From positions 2,852,001 to 2,916,000 of the forward strand of contig CAWHTG010000004.1 of NCBI GenBank assembly GCA_963832245.1: a stretch of 64,000 nucleotides of DNA. Direction: 5' to 3'. The notes below the pieces were generated by a model. The model ran no database searches. It saw only the letters and a program-made list of their open reading frames with translations, and was not told where the DNA came from. Source of the stretch: JABDBE01 sp963832245 (GTDB lineage: Bacteria; Acidobacteriota; Terriglobia; Terriglobales; Acidobacteriaceae). Of the stretch, positions 1 to 10,223 are shown piece by piece. Each line of letters begins with the position of its first letter. The stretch's first letter is position 1. Made by a program: the position numbers and the translations under genes.

Positions 1-1713
1 CGCCAATCCGAGTGCGTCAGACCGATTGCCGGGCTCGCCGGACGCCCAGAAGAATGACGACCGGAACCGCGCCCAATCCTTGTCCACAGACAGTTCCAGC
101 GCAGCCATTCTGCCGTCGATGTCGACGCGCCTGCCCGCAATTGGGTTGAGAGTGTCATGGCCCAGCGCCTGATAGAACGCGTGACTTACGTTTAAGCGGC
201 CGATGTGGCCATTGCTGGCCCAGCCCAGATAGTAGGCACGAATGCCGTGCTGAAGGATGCCGTTATTTACCACTTCCCCGATAGGCGCAGGCCGCACGAG
301 GAATCCATTGTCATCGAAGTGGATTGTGGGATCGTCGCGGTTGTAATGGAAACTGAATTCTGTAGTGTAGCCTTTGAAAAACGAATCCTGGATGTAAACA
401 TTGCCGATATAAACCTGTTGATGGCGCGGATCGAATGTATTTAACCCGCTGTTCGTGTTCTTTTCCAGAAAATAAAAATACGCCAGGTTGTAGTTAATCC
501 GGTTCGAACGCAAATTTCCGAAGATGCGCACACCGGGCTGCTCCTCCGCGAAAATAAAGCCACGAAAATCGCTTACGAACTGCTGAATCCCTGCCCGGAT
601 GGAGACGAAATCAAAATTCGGGCTGAGGTCATGGACCTTGGCCTCGACAAACCCTTCTTGCAGACCGGTGTGGAAGTCGAAGCGATTGGTGCCGTCGCGA
701 ACGTCAACATTCACTAGCCCGCGCTCGCGTGTTTGCAAAAAATTGAGGTTGAATTCCGGCGTAAAGCGAATGCGGAAATCAATTGGACGAAAACTGGTAT
801 CGCCTTCGAAAAGATCAAAGGACAAACGAAAACTTTGTGAGGCGAATCCCTGTTCACCGCGGCCGAAGAAGTCGGCACTGTCGGGTTGCTCGGCGGAAAC
901 ACCGCTGGGGACGGGCAGCCGGCGCACATCCAAGCCGGTGATGCTGGTTCCCGTGAAATTAAAGAACCAGGTCCGTCCGAAGATTGGCTCATCTCCCTTG
1001 AGGCGGTTGCGATTGAAAGGGTCATACCAATGATGTTGCGTATAAGGGAATTCGCCGCCTTTGCCATAACGGTCCCAGGCCGGCATTGGAACATCCCACC
1101 GGTCGGGTTCCTTCGAGAAGTTCGCGGATTCCGGAGGGACCTGCTCCGGAGCGATTCCCAGCGGTCCGGGAAACGAAGGCGGTTGAGAGGTTCGCAACCC
1201 CGGATAGGGCCCGGTTGGCGAGAGTGGCGGCGCTGGAGGCGAGGGCGCAGCGCCAGGAATGCCCGATGGACCCTTCGCTGGGATGCTCTCGGCAGCTATC
1301 GGTTCTAAAGCTAGGTCGGTGGTTTCGGGACCGTTGATCCGGAGAGTTGACAGATCCAACGCCTGAAACCCTTCCTTCTCGGTCTTAAGTTCATAGTTCC
1401 CCGGTGCCAGGTCGACGAACCGGAAGATGCCTTCGGCGTCACTCAATCTTTCCGCGACGACAACCCCTGCCCGAAGCAGGCTTATCTTGACCCCGGGGAC
1501 GCGCAGCTTGGTCTGCGCGTCACTGACCGTACCTTGCAGCGACGCAGTGTTGACGGGTATGTGGCCGGGAATTTGTTGCGCCGGAGGCGTTTGGGGATTT
1601 CCTGGAATCGCTTGCCCCAGCCCGGCTCCAGGCAACAGGAGAAAGCACAAAAACGCGGCCTGTAAAGACCGCGCCTTAATCAATAGTGACGCTCGCGCCA
1701 GGTGCATCGTCAT
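1..1713 (-). CDS. Outer-membrane protein with N-terminal carboxypeptidase-like regulatory domain (3' end outside window)
   Basis: Read on the minus strand, an open frame of 571 codons runs from ATG at 1713 (a second in-frame ATG is at 1707) to the window edge without a stop, so the C-terminus is missing. Residues about 15-35 form a hydrophobic signal peptide ending near GLGQA. Residues about 60-125 read as a carboxypeptidase-regulatory-like beta-sandwich (TASLQGTVSD, then DAEGIFRFVDLAPGNYEL), as found at the N-terminus of many acidobacterial outer-membrane proteins. A Pro-rich linker follows. The rest is rich in aromatic, alternating beta-strand-like sequence, consistent with an outer-membrane barrel. 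No TonB-plug motif was recognised, so TonB-dependent receptor is only one possibility. Confidence 0.6.
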   Translation of the reverse strand, partial: MTMHLARASLLIKARSLQAAFLCFLLLPGAGLGQAIPGNPQTPPAQQIPGHIPVNTASLQGTVSDAQTKLRVPGVKISLLRAGVVVAERLSDAEGIFRFVDLAPGNYELKTEKEGFQALDLSTLRINGPETTDLALEPIAAESIPAKGPSGIPGAAPSPPAPPLSPTGPYPGLRTSQPPSFPGPLGIAPEQVPPESANFSKEPDRWDVPMPAWDRYGKGGEFPYTQHHWYDPFNRNRLKGDEPIFGRTWFFNFTGTSITGLDVRRLPVPSGVSAEQPDSADFFGRGEQGFASQSFRLSFDLFEGDTSFRPIDFRIRFTPEFNLNFLQTRERGLVNVDVRDGTNRFDFHTGLQEGFVEAKVHDLSPNFDFVSIRAGIQQFVSDFRGFIFAEEQPGVRIFGNLRSNRINYNLAYFYFLEKNTNSGLNTFDPRHQQVYIGNVYIQDSFFKGYTTEFSFHYNRDDPTIHFDDNGFLVRPAPIGEVVNNGILQHGIRAYYLGWASNGHIGRLNVSHAFYQALGHDTLNPIAGRRVDIDGRMAALELSVDKDWARFRSSFFWASGEPGNRSDALGLA

Positions 1714-1887
1714 CGGCCAAAACCGAATCGCATCTTATGACCGCAACCGGATGGGGCATAAGTCCTATCACAACCTCGCCGTGGTAGCAAGCAGTGCTTG
1801 ACTTTGTTCGAAGTCTAGGCATAATGGCGGCGCGAACGAATGAGACGCCGGGACATCGTGAGTGCGCCGCCGGCGGCTGAAGTTCGC

Positions 1888-3486
1888 ATGAAGAATGCTC
1901 GAATGATGAAAGGCAGAACCAAGCAGCGTTATCTCTTCGCGATCTCACTGGTTGTGGCATGCGGCGCGGTTTTGCTGTCCTGCGGCGGTGGGGGCACGAG
2001 CGGGTCATCATCTTCGAACGCGCCCGACCCTCCATCGACGCCGACACCGCTGAGTGTCACCGATGTAACGAATGTAGTGCAGAACGCGGTGACGTCCGTG
2101 AACGCGCCCATGGTAGTCGCGGTTGCGGACCGCGCCGGAACGATCCTGGCTGTATTCAAGACATCCGGTGCGCCAACGACGTCGATTGGAAATTTCGGCC
2201 AAGTGGTGCCGGCGGACGAACTGGCAGTCGGCTTAGCCCGCACCGCGGCTTTCTTCAGCAATGACCAGGCGCCGCTCTCTTCGCGTACGGTGCGATTCAT
2301 CAGCGGCATACATTTTCCACCAGGAGTCGCCGGTGCTCCCAATGCTGATCTGTACGGAATCGAAAACACCAATCGTGGCTGTACCCTGAGCAGCAATTTC
2401 TTGCCGGGACAGATGTTGAATCCGTCGCGGTCGATCGATGGCAGCCGCCCTGGTCTGGGCATCATTACAGGCAAAGCAGACACAAACGACAGCGACCCGC
2501 TCGCGGTCAATCCCGGCGGCGTGCCGCTATTCAAAGGCGGAGCGGTCGGTGGCGTGGGTGTGGTGAGTACATCTTCGGCGATTGCCGAATTCGCTGCGTA
2601 CTCGGGTGCGAAGAATTATCTGCCCAGCGTCTCTGAGCTTCCGCCGCCGGGAGTCGTAGTCATCGGTGGAATTGAATTGCCTTTCGTGGATCAGACGACC
2701 CAGCCGGCAGGCACATCTGCTGGCACCTTGACAGGCTCGTACAGCGTCGTCCCCAGGGCAGGCACGCTGCCACCGCAGGGATACTTGGTGGGTCCTAATC
2801 CTGGCAGCGCTTTGTCGCAGAGCGATGTCGACGAAATCATCATGAACGCCGTAGCGACGGCAAAGACAACGCGTGCGGTCATCCGCCTTCCACCCGGTTC
2901 CCGGGCTAAAATGACAATTGCTGTCGCGGATGTCGATGGCACGCTGCTTGGCCTGTATCGCATGCCCGATGGAACTGTATTCAGTACCGACGTGGCGGCC
3001 ACCAAGGCTCGCAATGTGATCTGGTTCAGTACCACCGGGGCGCGCGACTTGCCCGGCGTGCCGGCGGGAACCGCTGTAACGAATCGCACCATCGGCTTCG
3101 GAGCTCAGCCGTTGTTTCCTCCCGGGATCGACGGATCGGGCGCCGGGCCCTTTTTTCCGCTGTATCTGAACGACACGGCGAACCCTTGTACGCAGGGATC
3201 GGAAGCCGGACCAGCCAACGCTGGCAACAAGAGTGGAATCGTTTTTTTTCCCGGAAGCCTGCCCCTCTATCGAAACGGCGTGCTCATTGGCGGCTTGGGG
3301 GTTAGCGGAGACGGTGTCGACCAGGACGACTTCGTCACCGCGGGCGCGGTGGACGCCGCATGTGGCGCGGGTGGTCCCTGCGGTGTGCCCGATTTTCAAG
3401 CGCCGGCCGGCATCAGAGCCGATCAAGTCGTGATCCAAAACGTACGCCTGCCCTACCTTAAGTTCCCGCGTAATCCGACCGAGTGA
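1888..3486 (+). CDS. Lipoprotein with two GlcG/HbpS-like haem-binding domains
   Basis: The frame is open from ATG 1840, but the likely start is ATG 1888 or 1903, which gives a short basic N-terminus, a hydrophobic stretch and a lipobox (VLLSC) followed by a Gly/Ser linker. Two copies of a GlcG/HbpS-type fold follow. The first has VVAVADRAGTILAVFKTSG and later VGLARTAAFFS. The second has IAVADVDGTLLGLYRMPDG and VAATKARNVIWFS. These match the family pattern of a strand-rich 'V.D..G.LLA..RM' segment followed by an Ala-rich 'A..KARTA..F' helix. HbpS proteins bind haem or sense redox stress and GlcG sits in glycolate operons. The tandem secreted form suggests an extracytoplasmic binding role (inference). 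Transcribed divergently from the barrel-protein gene. Confidence 0.7.
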   Translation: MKNARMMKGRTKQRYLFAISLVVACGAVLLSCGGGGTSGSSSSNAPDPPSTPTPLSVTDVTNVVQNAVTSVNAPMVVAVADRAGTILAVFKTSGAPTTSIGNFGQVVPADELAVGLARTAAFFSNDQAPLSSRTVRFISGIHFPPGVAGAPNADLYGIENTNRGCTLSSNFLPGQMLNPSRSIDGSRPGLGIITGKADTNDSDPLAVNPGGVPLFKGGAVGGVGVVSTSSAIAEFAAYSGAKNYLPSVSELPPPGVVVIGGIELPFVDQTTQPAGTSAGTLTGSYSVVPRAGTLPPQGYLVGPNPGSALSQSDVDEIIMNAVATAKTTRAVIRLPPGSRAKMTIAVADVDGTLLGLYRMPDGTVFSTDVAATKARNVIWFSTTGARDLPGVPAGTAVTNRTIGFGAQPLFPPGIDGSGAGPFFPLYLNDTANPCTQGSEAGPANAGNKSGIVFFPGSLPLYRNGVLIGGLGVSGDGVDQDDFVTAGAVDAACGAGGPCGVPDFQAPAGIRADQVVIQNVRLPYLKFPRNPTE

Positions 3487-3629
3487 AAAACCACCATCGG
3501 AATCCTTTCACCCTCGATCACGGACGCGACCCACGCGATGCGCGACCCAATCACCCTCGTGCTTGGTTGGGATCGAAATCGGTTGCACCTCGAACGCGTT
3601 CCACCGTGTCTCCAGCTGCAAACGTCTCT

Positions 3630-5951
3630 TTACTTCGATTTCATCACGTACACACCGTCCCAATCGGGCTCGGGTGCTTCCTGCATGAACTCGAGGCACC
3701 GCTGCAGCAGAATCTGGGTGGGACCGTCGTCGGGAAATTCTGTGAGTAACTCGCCCAGCTTGCCGGCTGCGTCGCGCCAATCGTGCGTCCGGTAAGCGGC
3801 GAGCGCATCGTCGAATCTTGAGAGAAGCGGCTCGAAGCGGAAGCGTTCGGCCATCGGGGCCATCAGCTCATAAATGGTGACCGGCTGCGATTTGCCTTTA
3901 ACCAGAATTTTGTCCAGTTCGCGGCAGGCAAACTGGTTGCTGACCTGGCGATAAGTGTTTTCGCTGATGATCACGGAACAACGATATTGCTTGGTCATGC
4001 CTTCCAAACGGGACGCCAGATTGACGTTGTCCCCCATGACCGTCCATGCCAGCCGTTTGTCCGATCCCATGTTGCCAACGTTCACCAGACCCGTGTTCAA
4101 GCCGATGCCGATGGAGATCTGCTTGCGTCCTTCCGCCGTCCACTTTTGGTTCAGAGTTTCGAGAGTGGCCTGCATCTCGAGCGCGCAAGCGCAAGCATGA
4201 TAGGCGTGGTCATCCTGCGGGTAGGGTGAGCCCCAGAAGGCCATAATCGCATCGCCGATGTACTTGTCGAGCGTGCCCCACCGGTCGAACAACACGTTGG
4301 TCATGGCGTTGAAATACTCATTCAGCAGAAGTACCAATTCATCCGGAGTCAACCCCTCCGAGATCGAGGTGAAGCCGCGGACGTCGCTGAACATTATCGT
4401 CAGTTCCTTCACTTCGCCGCCCGGGCGAATATACCGTCGCGGATCGTCTTCGATCAGCGCGATCACTCCCGGTGACAGATATTGCGAGAATGTCTTGCGA
4501 ATCCTTCTTTTCTCGCGCTCCTCGATGATCACGCGATAGCTGGTGATAGCGGCGTAGTTCACCACCAGGGTACCGGCGGGAACCACAAATCCGGTCCACA
4601 GACCCCAATGTGAAAACGTGAAATAGCTGAACCAGGAGAATGCCGCCAGAACCAGAATCAAAGAGAAGGTGGAAGCGAGCGGCCGGCTGCGGCCGAACCA
4701 TGCCCCCATTGCCACTCCGAAGAAAAGAATGAAACCAATATCGAATAGCTCCTCGCGAAATCCGCGAACCAGGAAAGTGCGGGAGGGATCATCGCTGTGC
4801 AGCAGATTGTCGAGAATGTTGGCATGCACTTCGACTCCCATGTAGCCACTATCTGCTCTTTGAAAAGGAGTGTTGCGAATGTCCCCGATCCCCAGTGCGG
4901 TTGCGCCGACAATAACGATCTTGTCGCGAAAGCTTCCCGGTGGTGTGGCGCCGCTGGTCACGTCCCACATCGATCTTTGCGGGTACGTTCGATAGGGGCC
5001 GGCATAGTTGATCAGGGCAGTCGCATCACGCCACGGGCGCAGAACGTGCGTCCCAAGTTGAATACGTTCCACTCCATTTTCTGATATGAAGGCCGCAACA
5101 CCCTGATCGGGAATATTCTCGTATTGGCGGAGAGTCTCAAGGTCGAGTGAGGGAAAATACAAATCTTCGCCATAGCGAATGATGAAGGTTGCACGCCGCA
5201 GGGTCCCGTCGGCATCGGGACGAATGTTGAAGAAGCCGTAGGACGCTGCAGCTTCGGCTAGTTTTACCAGATTCGCTTCCGCTCCTTCCGCGACCGCGCC
5301 CCCGCCCGCGATCCAGGCTTGGCCGAGGTCGAAATCCTTTCCCTGTGACTTCACTTTCAATATCTGCGGAAATGCCTTGGCCCAAATGACATTCAGATAC
5401 TCGTCCGCCAGCTTGCGATCGATCGACATGGCCGCATCGTGGCCCAGAAAAAGGTGCCCCAAAACGACGTTGCCGCTCGTCTTCATGGCCGCGGCGAACT
5501 GCGCATCGGGATCATCGGCTTGTTGCAGTTGTTTGATTTTATTCAAAACCACAGAAGAAGCGTTGTGCCCTAACTCTTGCTCCAATTTTTGCAATGCCGC
5601 GCCGGCGGGATAGTTCTCCTGGATAGGAAAAGTGGCGTCGAAGGCAATGACGCGAGCCCCATCCTGCGCAAGCTTGTTCACCAGAGCGGCATAGGAGCTG
5701 CGAGGCAAAGGGTAAGCGCCAGTGTTGAGCACAGTTTTCTCGTCGATGCCCACGATCACAATCCGCGGATCGGGTTGGCGGGATCCGCGGAGACCGAAAC
5801 GGAGATCGAGAGTTCGCTGCTCGACATTCTGCAAGAACAGAAAGCCGGCGCGCTGGTTCCCCCCGATTCCAGTGAAGGCAAGAATTATTAACCCAAGGAC
5901 GGTGACGAATACGACGATGGCTGCATCCGCGTGGCGGACCGCAAACTGCAT
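3630..5951 (-). CDS. CHASE2-domain class III adenylate/guanylate cyclase
   Basis: The frame is open from a TTG at 6026, but ATG 5951 (MQFAVRHADA) is the likely start, about 773 aa. Order of domains: an N-terminal membrane helix, an extracytoplasmic CHASE2 sensor (VEQRTLDLRF, then IVIVGIDEKT), a cluster of membrane helices, a short linker (QYLSPGVIALI) and a class III cyclase domain. The cyclase keeps both metal aspartates (FSDVRGF and GDAIMAF) and the transition-state region VNLASRLEG. The Lys in DKYIGDAIMAF favours ATP as substrate, but cAMP and cGMP cannot be separated with certainty. It would make cyclic nucleotide in response to an unknown periplasmic cue. A short C-terminal extension (from about FEPLLSRFDDALAAY) looks TPR-like. 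Confidence 0.9.
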   Translation of the reverse strand: MQFAVRHADAAIVVFVTVLGLIILAFTGIGGNQRAGFLFLQNVEQRTLDLRFGLRGSRQPDPRIVIVGIDEKTVLNTGAYPLPRSSYAALVNKLAQDGARVIAFDATFPIQENYPAGAALQKLEQELGHNASSVVLNKIKQLQQADDPDAQFAAAMKTSGNVVLGHLFLGHDAAMSIDRKLADEYLNVIWAKAFPQILKVKSQGKDFDLGQAWIAGGGAVAEGAEANLVKLAEAAASYGFFNIRPDADGTLRRATFIIRYGEDLYFPSLDLETLRQYENIPDQGVAAFISENGVERIQLGTHVLRPWRDATALINYAGPYRTYPQRSMWDVTSGATPPGSFRDKIVIVGATALGIGDIRNTPFQRADSGYMGVEVHANILDNLLHSDDPSRTFLVRGFREELFDIGFILFFGVAMGAWFGRSRPLASTFSLILVLAAFSWFSYFTFSHWGLWTGFVVPAGTLVVNYAAITSYRVIIEEREKRRIRKTFSQYLSPGVIALIEDDPRRYIRPGGEVKELTIMFSDVRGFTSISEGLTPDELVLLLNEYFNAMTNVLFDRWGTLDKYIGDAIMAFWGSPYPQDDHAYHACACALEMQATLETLNQKWTAEGRKQISIGIGLNTGLVNVGNMGSDKRLAWTVMGDNVNLASRLEGMTKQYRCSVIISENTYRQVSNQFACRELDKILVKGKSQPVTIYELMAPMAERFRFEPLLSRFDDALAAYRTHDWRDAAGKLGELLTEFPDDGPTQILLQRCLEFMQEAPEPDWDGVYVMKSK

Positions 5952-6307
5952 CACGGTGCGCCGGGGTTTGCTGTGGCCTCTCAAAGCAACGATAGCAGGG
6001 ATAGCGACTATGCAATTGTGCCCCAAACTCGCACAATGTCAATACTCGTATAAGAACCGTCGCACCCGGCCAGGTCTACAGCTATGGCAAGAGCTCCAGG
6101 GTTGCCAGGCAGTTACAAACTCGGGAACCCGTCTGTAATCCACATACTTTCCCGTTGACATGAATGGTGTCCGGAGCGAGGATGTGGCTCGTTGGTGTTT
6201 TCTCACCAGGGTAGTTGGATTTTGCGGTTCTGAATCCTTAGCATCGACGCTTTACCCTTGAACTCAGGCCGCGCGTGTCAAGACCTTGGTTGGCTTTGGG
6301 GAACCCC

Positions 6308-7102
6308 GTGATCAAACGTATTCTTGTGTTCGTGTTGTCGCTCAGCATGGCGTGGCTTCCGGCGATGGGCGCCGATCAGTCTGCCGGACAGATCACCGCG
6401 CTCATTCCCTCCGCAACCCGGAACACCCAGCCAGTTAAGAATAAGGATGGCCTGCTATGGAATGACCTTTTGCAGACCGCCCAGAATGGCCGCCTGCGGG
6501 CCGGTTTGACCGACGGCTCGATTCTGAGCTTGGGATCAAACAGCCAGCTTCGAGTGGTGCAGCACGATGCCGCTTCCCAGCAAACTTCCCTGGAAATGGG
6601 TTACGGGAAAATGCGCGACAAGGTCGTTAAGATCACGCAGCCCAACGGCAAATTTGAAGTAAAAACTCCCAACGCGGTGATCGGGGTCATCGGCACGGAC
6701 TTCTACGTGGGTTATGAAAATAATCTCACCACGGTGATTTGTTACGTGGGGAAAGTTTCAGTAATCGCGCAAGGCGATGCCAAGGTGGTAAGGAAGTCTG
6801 AACAGGTCAACGCCGCTCAACAGCAAGTCACCTTGGTGGCGGGGCAGATGGTTGTGATTGGAGTGACGGTTCCGCCTGCCGGGTTTCCTCCCGAGTCCGA
6901 AGTAATCCGCGCTTCCATGCTCGACACGAATGTGAACCCTCCCGTATTCATTGCGCAGCCAAAAGTATGGATACCAATTGTGGTTGGCATTGCAGGAGGA
7001 GGCATCGCTGGCGGCATCGTGGCCACGAACGGAGGTGGGTCATCTCCCACCATCCCGCCGCCAGCTACCTGCGGCGGTGGGAGGCAGAAGTGCGGTCGAT
7101 AA
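6308..7102 (+). CDS. Secreted FecR-domain protein
   Basis: The open frame begins at GTG 6275. GTG 6308 gives the better N-terminus, a short basic segment plus hydrophobic signal ending AMGA, and has GGGG a few bases upstream. Residues about 50-150 carry a FecR-type beta domain (SLGSNSQLRV, KTPNAVIGVIGTDFYVGY), the fold found in extracytoplasmic FecR proteins. A C-terminal hydrophobic Gly-rich helix (IPIVVGIAGGGIAGGI) is followed by a Pro/Cys tail. There is no partner sigma factor or TonB receptor next to it, so it is probably one of the stand-alone acidobacterial FecR proteins rather than an iron-citrate regulator. The stop lies 22 bp before the next gene, so the two are probably co-transcribed. 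Confidence 0.75.
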   Translation: MIKRILVFVLSLSMAWLPAMGADQSAGQITALIPSATRNTQPVKNKDGLLWNDLLQTAQNGRLRAGLTDGSILSLGSNSQLRVVQHDAASQQTSLEMGYGKMRDKVVKITQPNGKFEVKTPNAVIGVIGTDFYVGYENNLTTVICYVGKVSVIAQGDAKVVRKSEQVNAAQQQVTLVAGQMVVIGVTVPPAGFPPESEVIRASMLDTNVNPPVFIAQPKVWIPIVVGIAGGGIAGGIVATNGGGSSPTIPPPATCGGGRQKCGR

Positions 7103-7124
7103 ATCAATAAAGTCGGAGGAAGCC

Positions 7125-10100
7125 GTGCGCAGAGTTGTAACCCTCAGCTGCATGCTTATGATTCTCCTGCTCCCGCTGTCCGGTCGTACTCAGGACATCA
7201 TCAGCACCATCGTCGGCGGGGGGACCGCGCTGGGCACTGGAACTGCGCTGACCGCATCTCTCGGCACACCCAGGGCGGTCGTAGCGGACGCCAGCGGGAA
7301 CCTCTATGTCAGTTCTCTCAATGGCGAGTACGTCTTCAAGATTGACACTCTGAACAACGTCACCGTCCTCGCTGGCACCGGTTTTGCCGGCTTTAGCGGG
7401 GTTGGCGGCCCGGCGACCAGTGCTACCCTGACTGCTCCCGCGGGTCTTGCGCTTGATAGCAGTGGGAATCTCCTGGTTGCCGATGCGCTCAACCAGCATG
7501 TATATGAAGTGAATCTTACGACCGGCATCCTCACGAACATTGCCGGGAGCGCTTCACCGGCCAATCCTTTGGGTGGCTTTGGCGGGGATGGCGGGCCAGC
7601 AACCCAGGGACTGCTGAATACGCCCCGTTCTGTTGCCGTGTCTGGCACTACGATCTACATCGCAGATTCCTCGAACAACCGCATTCGCTCTGTGGTCAAC
7701 GGTACCATCAACACCATCGCGGGAAACGGCACCGCCTGTTCGCCCTCTACGGCGCCTTGTGGTGACGGAGGCCCACCTACGGCGGCCAATTTGAACAGTC
7801 CTTCAGGAGTTGCGGTCGATGCACTTGGCAATATCTTTATCGCCGATACACTGGATAATCGAATCCGCGAAATTAGTGCGGCGACTGGCACCATCACGAC
7901 CGTTGCGGGAACGGGCACACCCTGCGCCAGCCCGCCCTCAGGATGCGGGGACGGCGGTGCGGCGACCCTGGCAAATCTGACCTTCCCAACCGCAGTGATC
8001 GCAGCGGCCTTCGGAGATCTTTATATCGCTGACCAAGGCGATCAGAGGATCCGTTTTATCCTTGGTGATACGCAAAGCATCTCGACCGTTGCTGGCGATG
8101 GCATTTTCGGATTCTCTGGAGACGGAGGTGTCGCAACTGCGGCTGAGCTCTCCATTCCTACTGGAATTTTCCTTGATGCTAGCGGGGATGTTTTCATTGC
8201 CGACACGGGCAACAACCGAATTCGCGAAGTCACTCCGGCGAATCAGACCATCACTACGATCGTCGGCGGAGGCTCGGGCGGCGATGGCGGTGCCCCATTA
8301 AATGCTAATTTCGCGTACGCCTACGACCTCGCGCTCGACGCTGCCAACAACCAGTTCATCATAGATTTTGCCAGCAGCCGCATCCGGGAGATAAGTAGCG
8401 GCACGGTCACGACCGTCGCCGGCAGCGGCACCGCAGGCTACAGCGGCGATGGAGGTAACGCAACCGGCGCTACCCTGGATTACCCGCGGGGCATCGCGGT
8501 GGATGCTGGGGGCAATCTTTTCATCGCCGACGCTGACAATCAAGTGATTCGTAGTGTGCAAAAGAGTGTCATCAGTACCTATGCCGGAAACGCCACCGCC
8601 TGTAGTCCTCCGACCGCGCCCTGCGGTGACCGTGGTTCGGCAACCTCGGCCAGTTTGAACACCCCCAGTGGCGTGGCCGTGGATAGCAGTGGCAACCTCT
8701 TCATTGCCGATAGTGGCGACAATCGAATTCGGAAAGTGGATAACACACCAAGTCACATCATTACCACGGTGGCGGGGACGGGCAACAGTTGTCCAGTCAG
8801 TACCGCGGCTTGCGGAGACGGAGCACAAGCCACTTTGGCTACGCTGTCGAATCCTACGGGACTGGCCATCGATAGCGTGGGCAATATCTTCATTGCGGAC
8901 TCAGGGGACAACCGCATACGCAGGGTGGATGCGACGACGCAGGTGATCACGACCGTTGCCTTCAATGGTCAGGCAACTTTTTCGGGCGATGGAGGCCTGG
9001 CTACACTGGCTAGCATGACCGCTCCGAACAAGGTGGCTCTAGATCCGGCTGGCAATCTCTACATCGGCGGCGGCAGTGATGAGGTGGTTCGAAGGGTTGA
9101 TGTCACCGCCAAAACCGTTATCACCGTGGCGGGTAACGCCCAGCAGCCTCTTGCATTCGGATTCAGCGGCGACGGTGGCCCTTCGACCAGCGCTACTCTG
9201 GCGAATCTCGGCCTGGCCATCAATGCCAGTGGCGGCCTTTACATTGCCGATAACAACCGCATCCGTTTCGTCCAGCTCGCTTCCGCGGCGGTTTCTTCTC
9301 CGGCGAACGTTAACTTCGGCAATCAGCCAGTAGGCGTACCTAGCACGCCCGTTCCGGTCACCCTCACGAACTCGGGGAGTGATGATCTTTTGGTCGCGAG
9401 CATCGCTGATGCCAACGGTTTTTCACAAACCAATAACTGTCCCATTGCGCCGAACCCTCTGGCGCCAGGCCAGTCTTGCGCCATCAACATAACGTTTAGT
9501 CCGACGGTGGCGGGCTCCGCGAACGACAGGCTCATTATTACCGACAACGCTGCCGGCAGCCCGCAAACTGTACCCCTGACGGGCGCCGGCCTAGCTCCGT
9601 TCCAACTGACCACTACCTGCACCAGTCTGACAGTCGTGCCGGGTCAGTCGGCGATCTATACAGTAGATCTGGCCCCGGCCAAAGGATTCACTCAGTCGGT
9701 GTCGCTCAGTTGTAGCGGAGCGCCAGTACTTGCGACGTGTACGGTGGCGCCAAGTTCGATGACGCTCGACGGCTCGACCACGATCCAGGCCAAGGTCACC
9801 GCCACGACCACGCCGGCAACATCGGGCGCTATGCAATCGCCTTTCGGCCGGCCAGACCGCAACCGTATGATGGGCCTGGTATCGCTCGCTGGGATGACGG
9901 GGTTGGCAGCGTTCGTCATCCTGCCGTTCAAGCGGCATGTGAAGGCGCGAAGGCTGCACGGATTGATTTTCTTATTGTGCATGCTCTCGACGATGGCGAC
10001 GTTTTCGTCGTGCGGCACAGGCGGTGGAGATCCTCCCGGCACGGCAGCCGGCACGTATCCTCTGACGGTCACCGGGACGTTCAAATCAGCCGGAGGAACA

Positions 10101-10142
10101 GTGTTCACGCAGAACGTCAGTTTTAATCTGGTGGTGCAGTGA
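7125..10142 (+). CDS. Large secreted NHL-repeat protein with choice-of-anchor domain
   Basis: The frame is open from 6951, overlapping the upstream gene, but GTG 7125 has a perfect GGAGGA four bases upstream and gives a signal peptide (MLMILLLPLSGRTQ). About ten NHL-type blades follow with the repeating pattern 'P.G.A.D..GNLFIADS.DNRIR.V', alternating with 'ITTVAGTG....GDGG.AT.A.L'. This forms a beta-propeller, possibly two. Near residue 720 an ASPM-SPD-2-Hydin/choice-of-anchor domain begins (NVNFGNQPVGVPS, then GQSCAINITFSPT). The C-terminus has two hydrophobic segments with a lipobox-like TFSSCG. Repeat proteins of this type are abundant on acidobacterial cell surfaces. The ligand is unknown. 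Confidence 0.85.
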   Translation: MRRVVTLSCMLMILLLPLSGRTQDIISTIVGGGTALGTGTALTASLGTPRAVVADASGNLYVSSLNGEYVFKIDTLNNVTVLAGTGFAGFSGVGGPATSATLTAPAGLALDSSGNLLVADALNQHVYEVNLTTGILTNIAGSASPANPLGGFGGDGGPATQGLLNTPRSVAVSGTTIYIADSSNNRIRSVVNGTINTIAGNGTACSPSTAPCGDGGPPTAANLNSPSGVAVDALGNIFIADTLDNRIREISAATGTITTVAGTGTPCASPPSGCGDGGAATLANLTFPTAVIAAAFGDLYIADQGDQRIRFILGDTQSISTVAGDGIFGFSGDGGVATAAELSIPTGIFLDASGDVFIADTGNNRIREVTPANQTITTIVGGGSGGDGGAPLNANFAYAYDLALDAANNQFIIDFASSRIREISSGTVTTVAGSGTAGYSGDGGNATGATLDYPRGIAVDAGGNLFIADADNQVIRSVQKSVISTYAGNATACSPPTAPCGDRGSATSASLNTPSGVAVDSSGNLFIADSGDNRIRKVDNTPSHIITTVAGTGNSCPVSTAACGDGAQATLATLSNPTGLAIDSVGNIFIADSGDNRIRRVDATTQVITTVAFNGQATFSGDGGLATLASMTAPNKVALDPAGNLYIGGGSDEVVRRVDVTAKTVITVAGNAQQPLAFGFSGDGGPSTSATLANLGLAINASGGLYIADNNRIRFVQLASAAVSSPANVNFGNQPVGVPSTPVPVTLTNSGSDDLLVASIADANGFSQTNNCPIAPNPLAPGQSCAINITFSPTVAGSANDRLIITDNAAGSPQTVPLTGAGLAPFQLTTTCTSLTVVPGQSAIYTVDLAPAKGFTQSVSLSCSGAPVLATCTVAPSSMTLDGSTTIQAKVTATTTPATSGAMQSPFGRPDRNRMMGLVSLAGMTGLAAFVILPFKRHVKARRLHGLIFLLCMLSTMATFSSCGTGGGDPPGTAAGTYPLTVTGTFKSAGGTVFTQNVSFNLVVQ

Positions 10143-10190
10143 GCGGCCCCGACCAAATGTTGTCCGCATGGACGCAGTCTCGCGGCACCT

Positions 10191-10212
10191 GGGCGGACGA
10201 GAGCGTCCGCCC
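10191..10212. repeat. Intergenic palindrome between convergent genes
   Basis: GGGCGGACG and CGTCCGCCC form a perfect 9-bp stem with a 4-nt loop. It lies between the convergent NHL and transglutaminase genes. Member of the dispersed palindrome family seen throughout the window. It could act as a bidirectional transcript end but lacks a T-run. Confidence 0.7.
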
Positions 10213-10223
10213 CTACGTGGGCG

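Noticed and set aside
599..1308. Several plus-strand open frames of 80-144 codons over the first 1.7 kb
   Set aside because: They lie opposite a continuous minus-strand frame with signal peptide and recognisable domain. Their translations are low-complexity Arg-rich shadow sequence.
7300..9280. Regular DNA repeats as a possible satellite or mobile array
   Set aside because: They are degenerate at DNA level and encode NHL propeller blades in one open frame.
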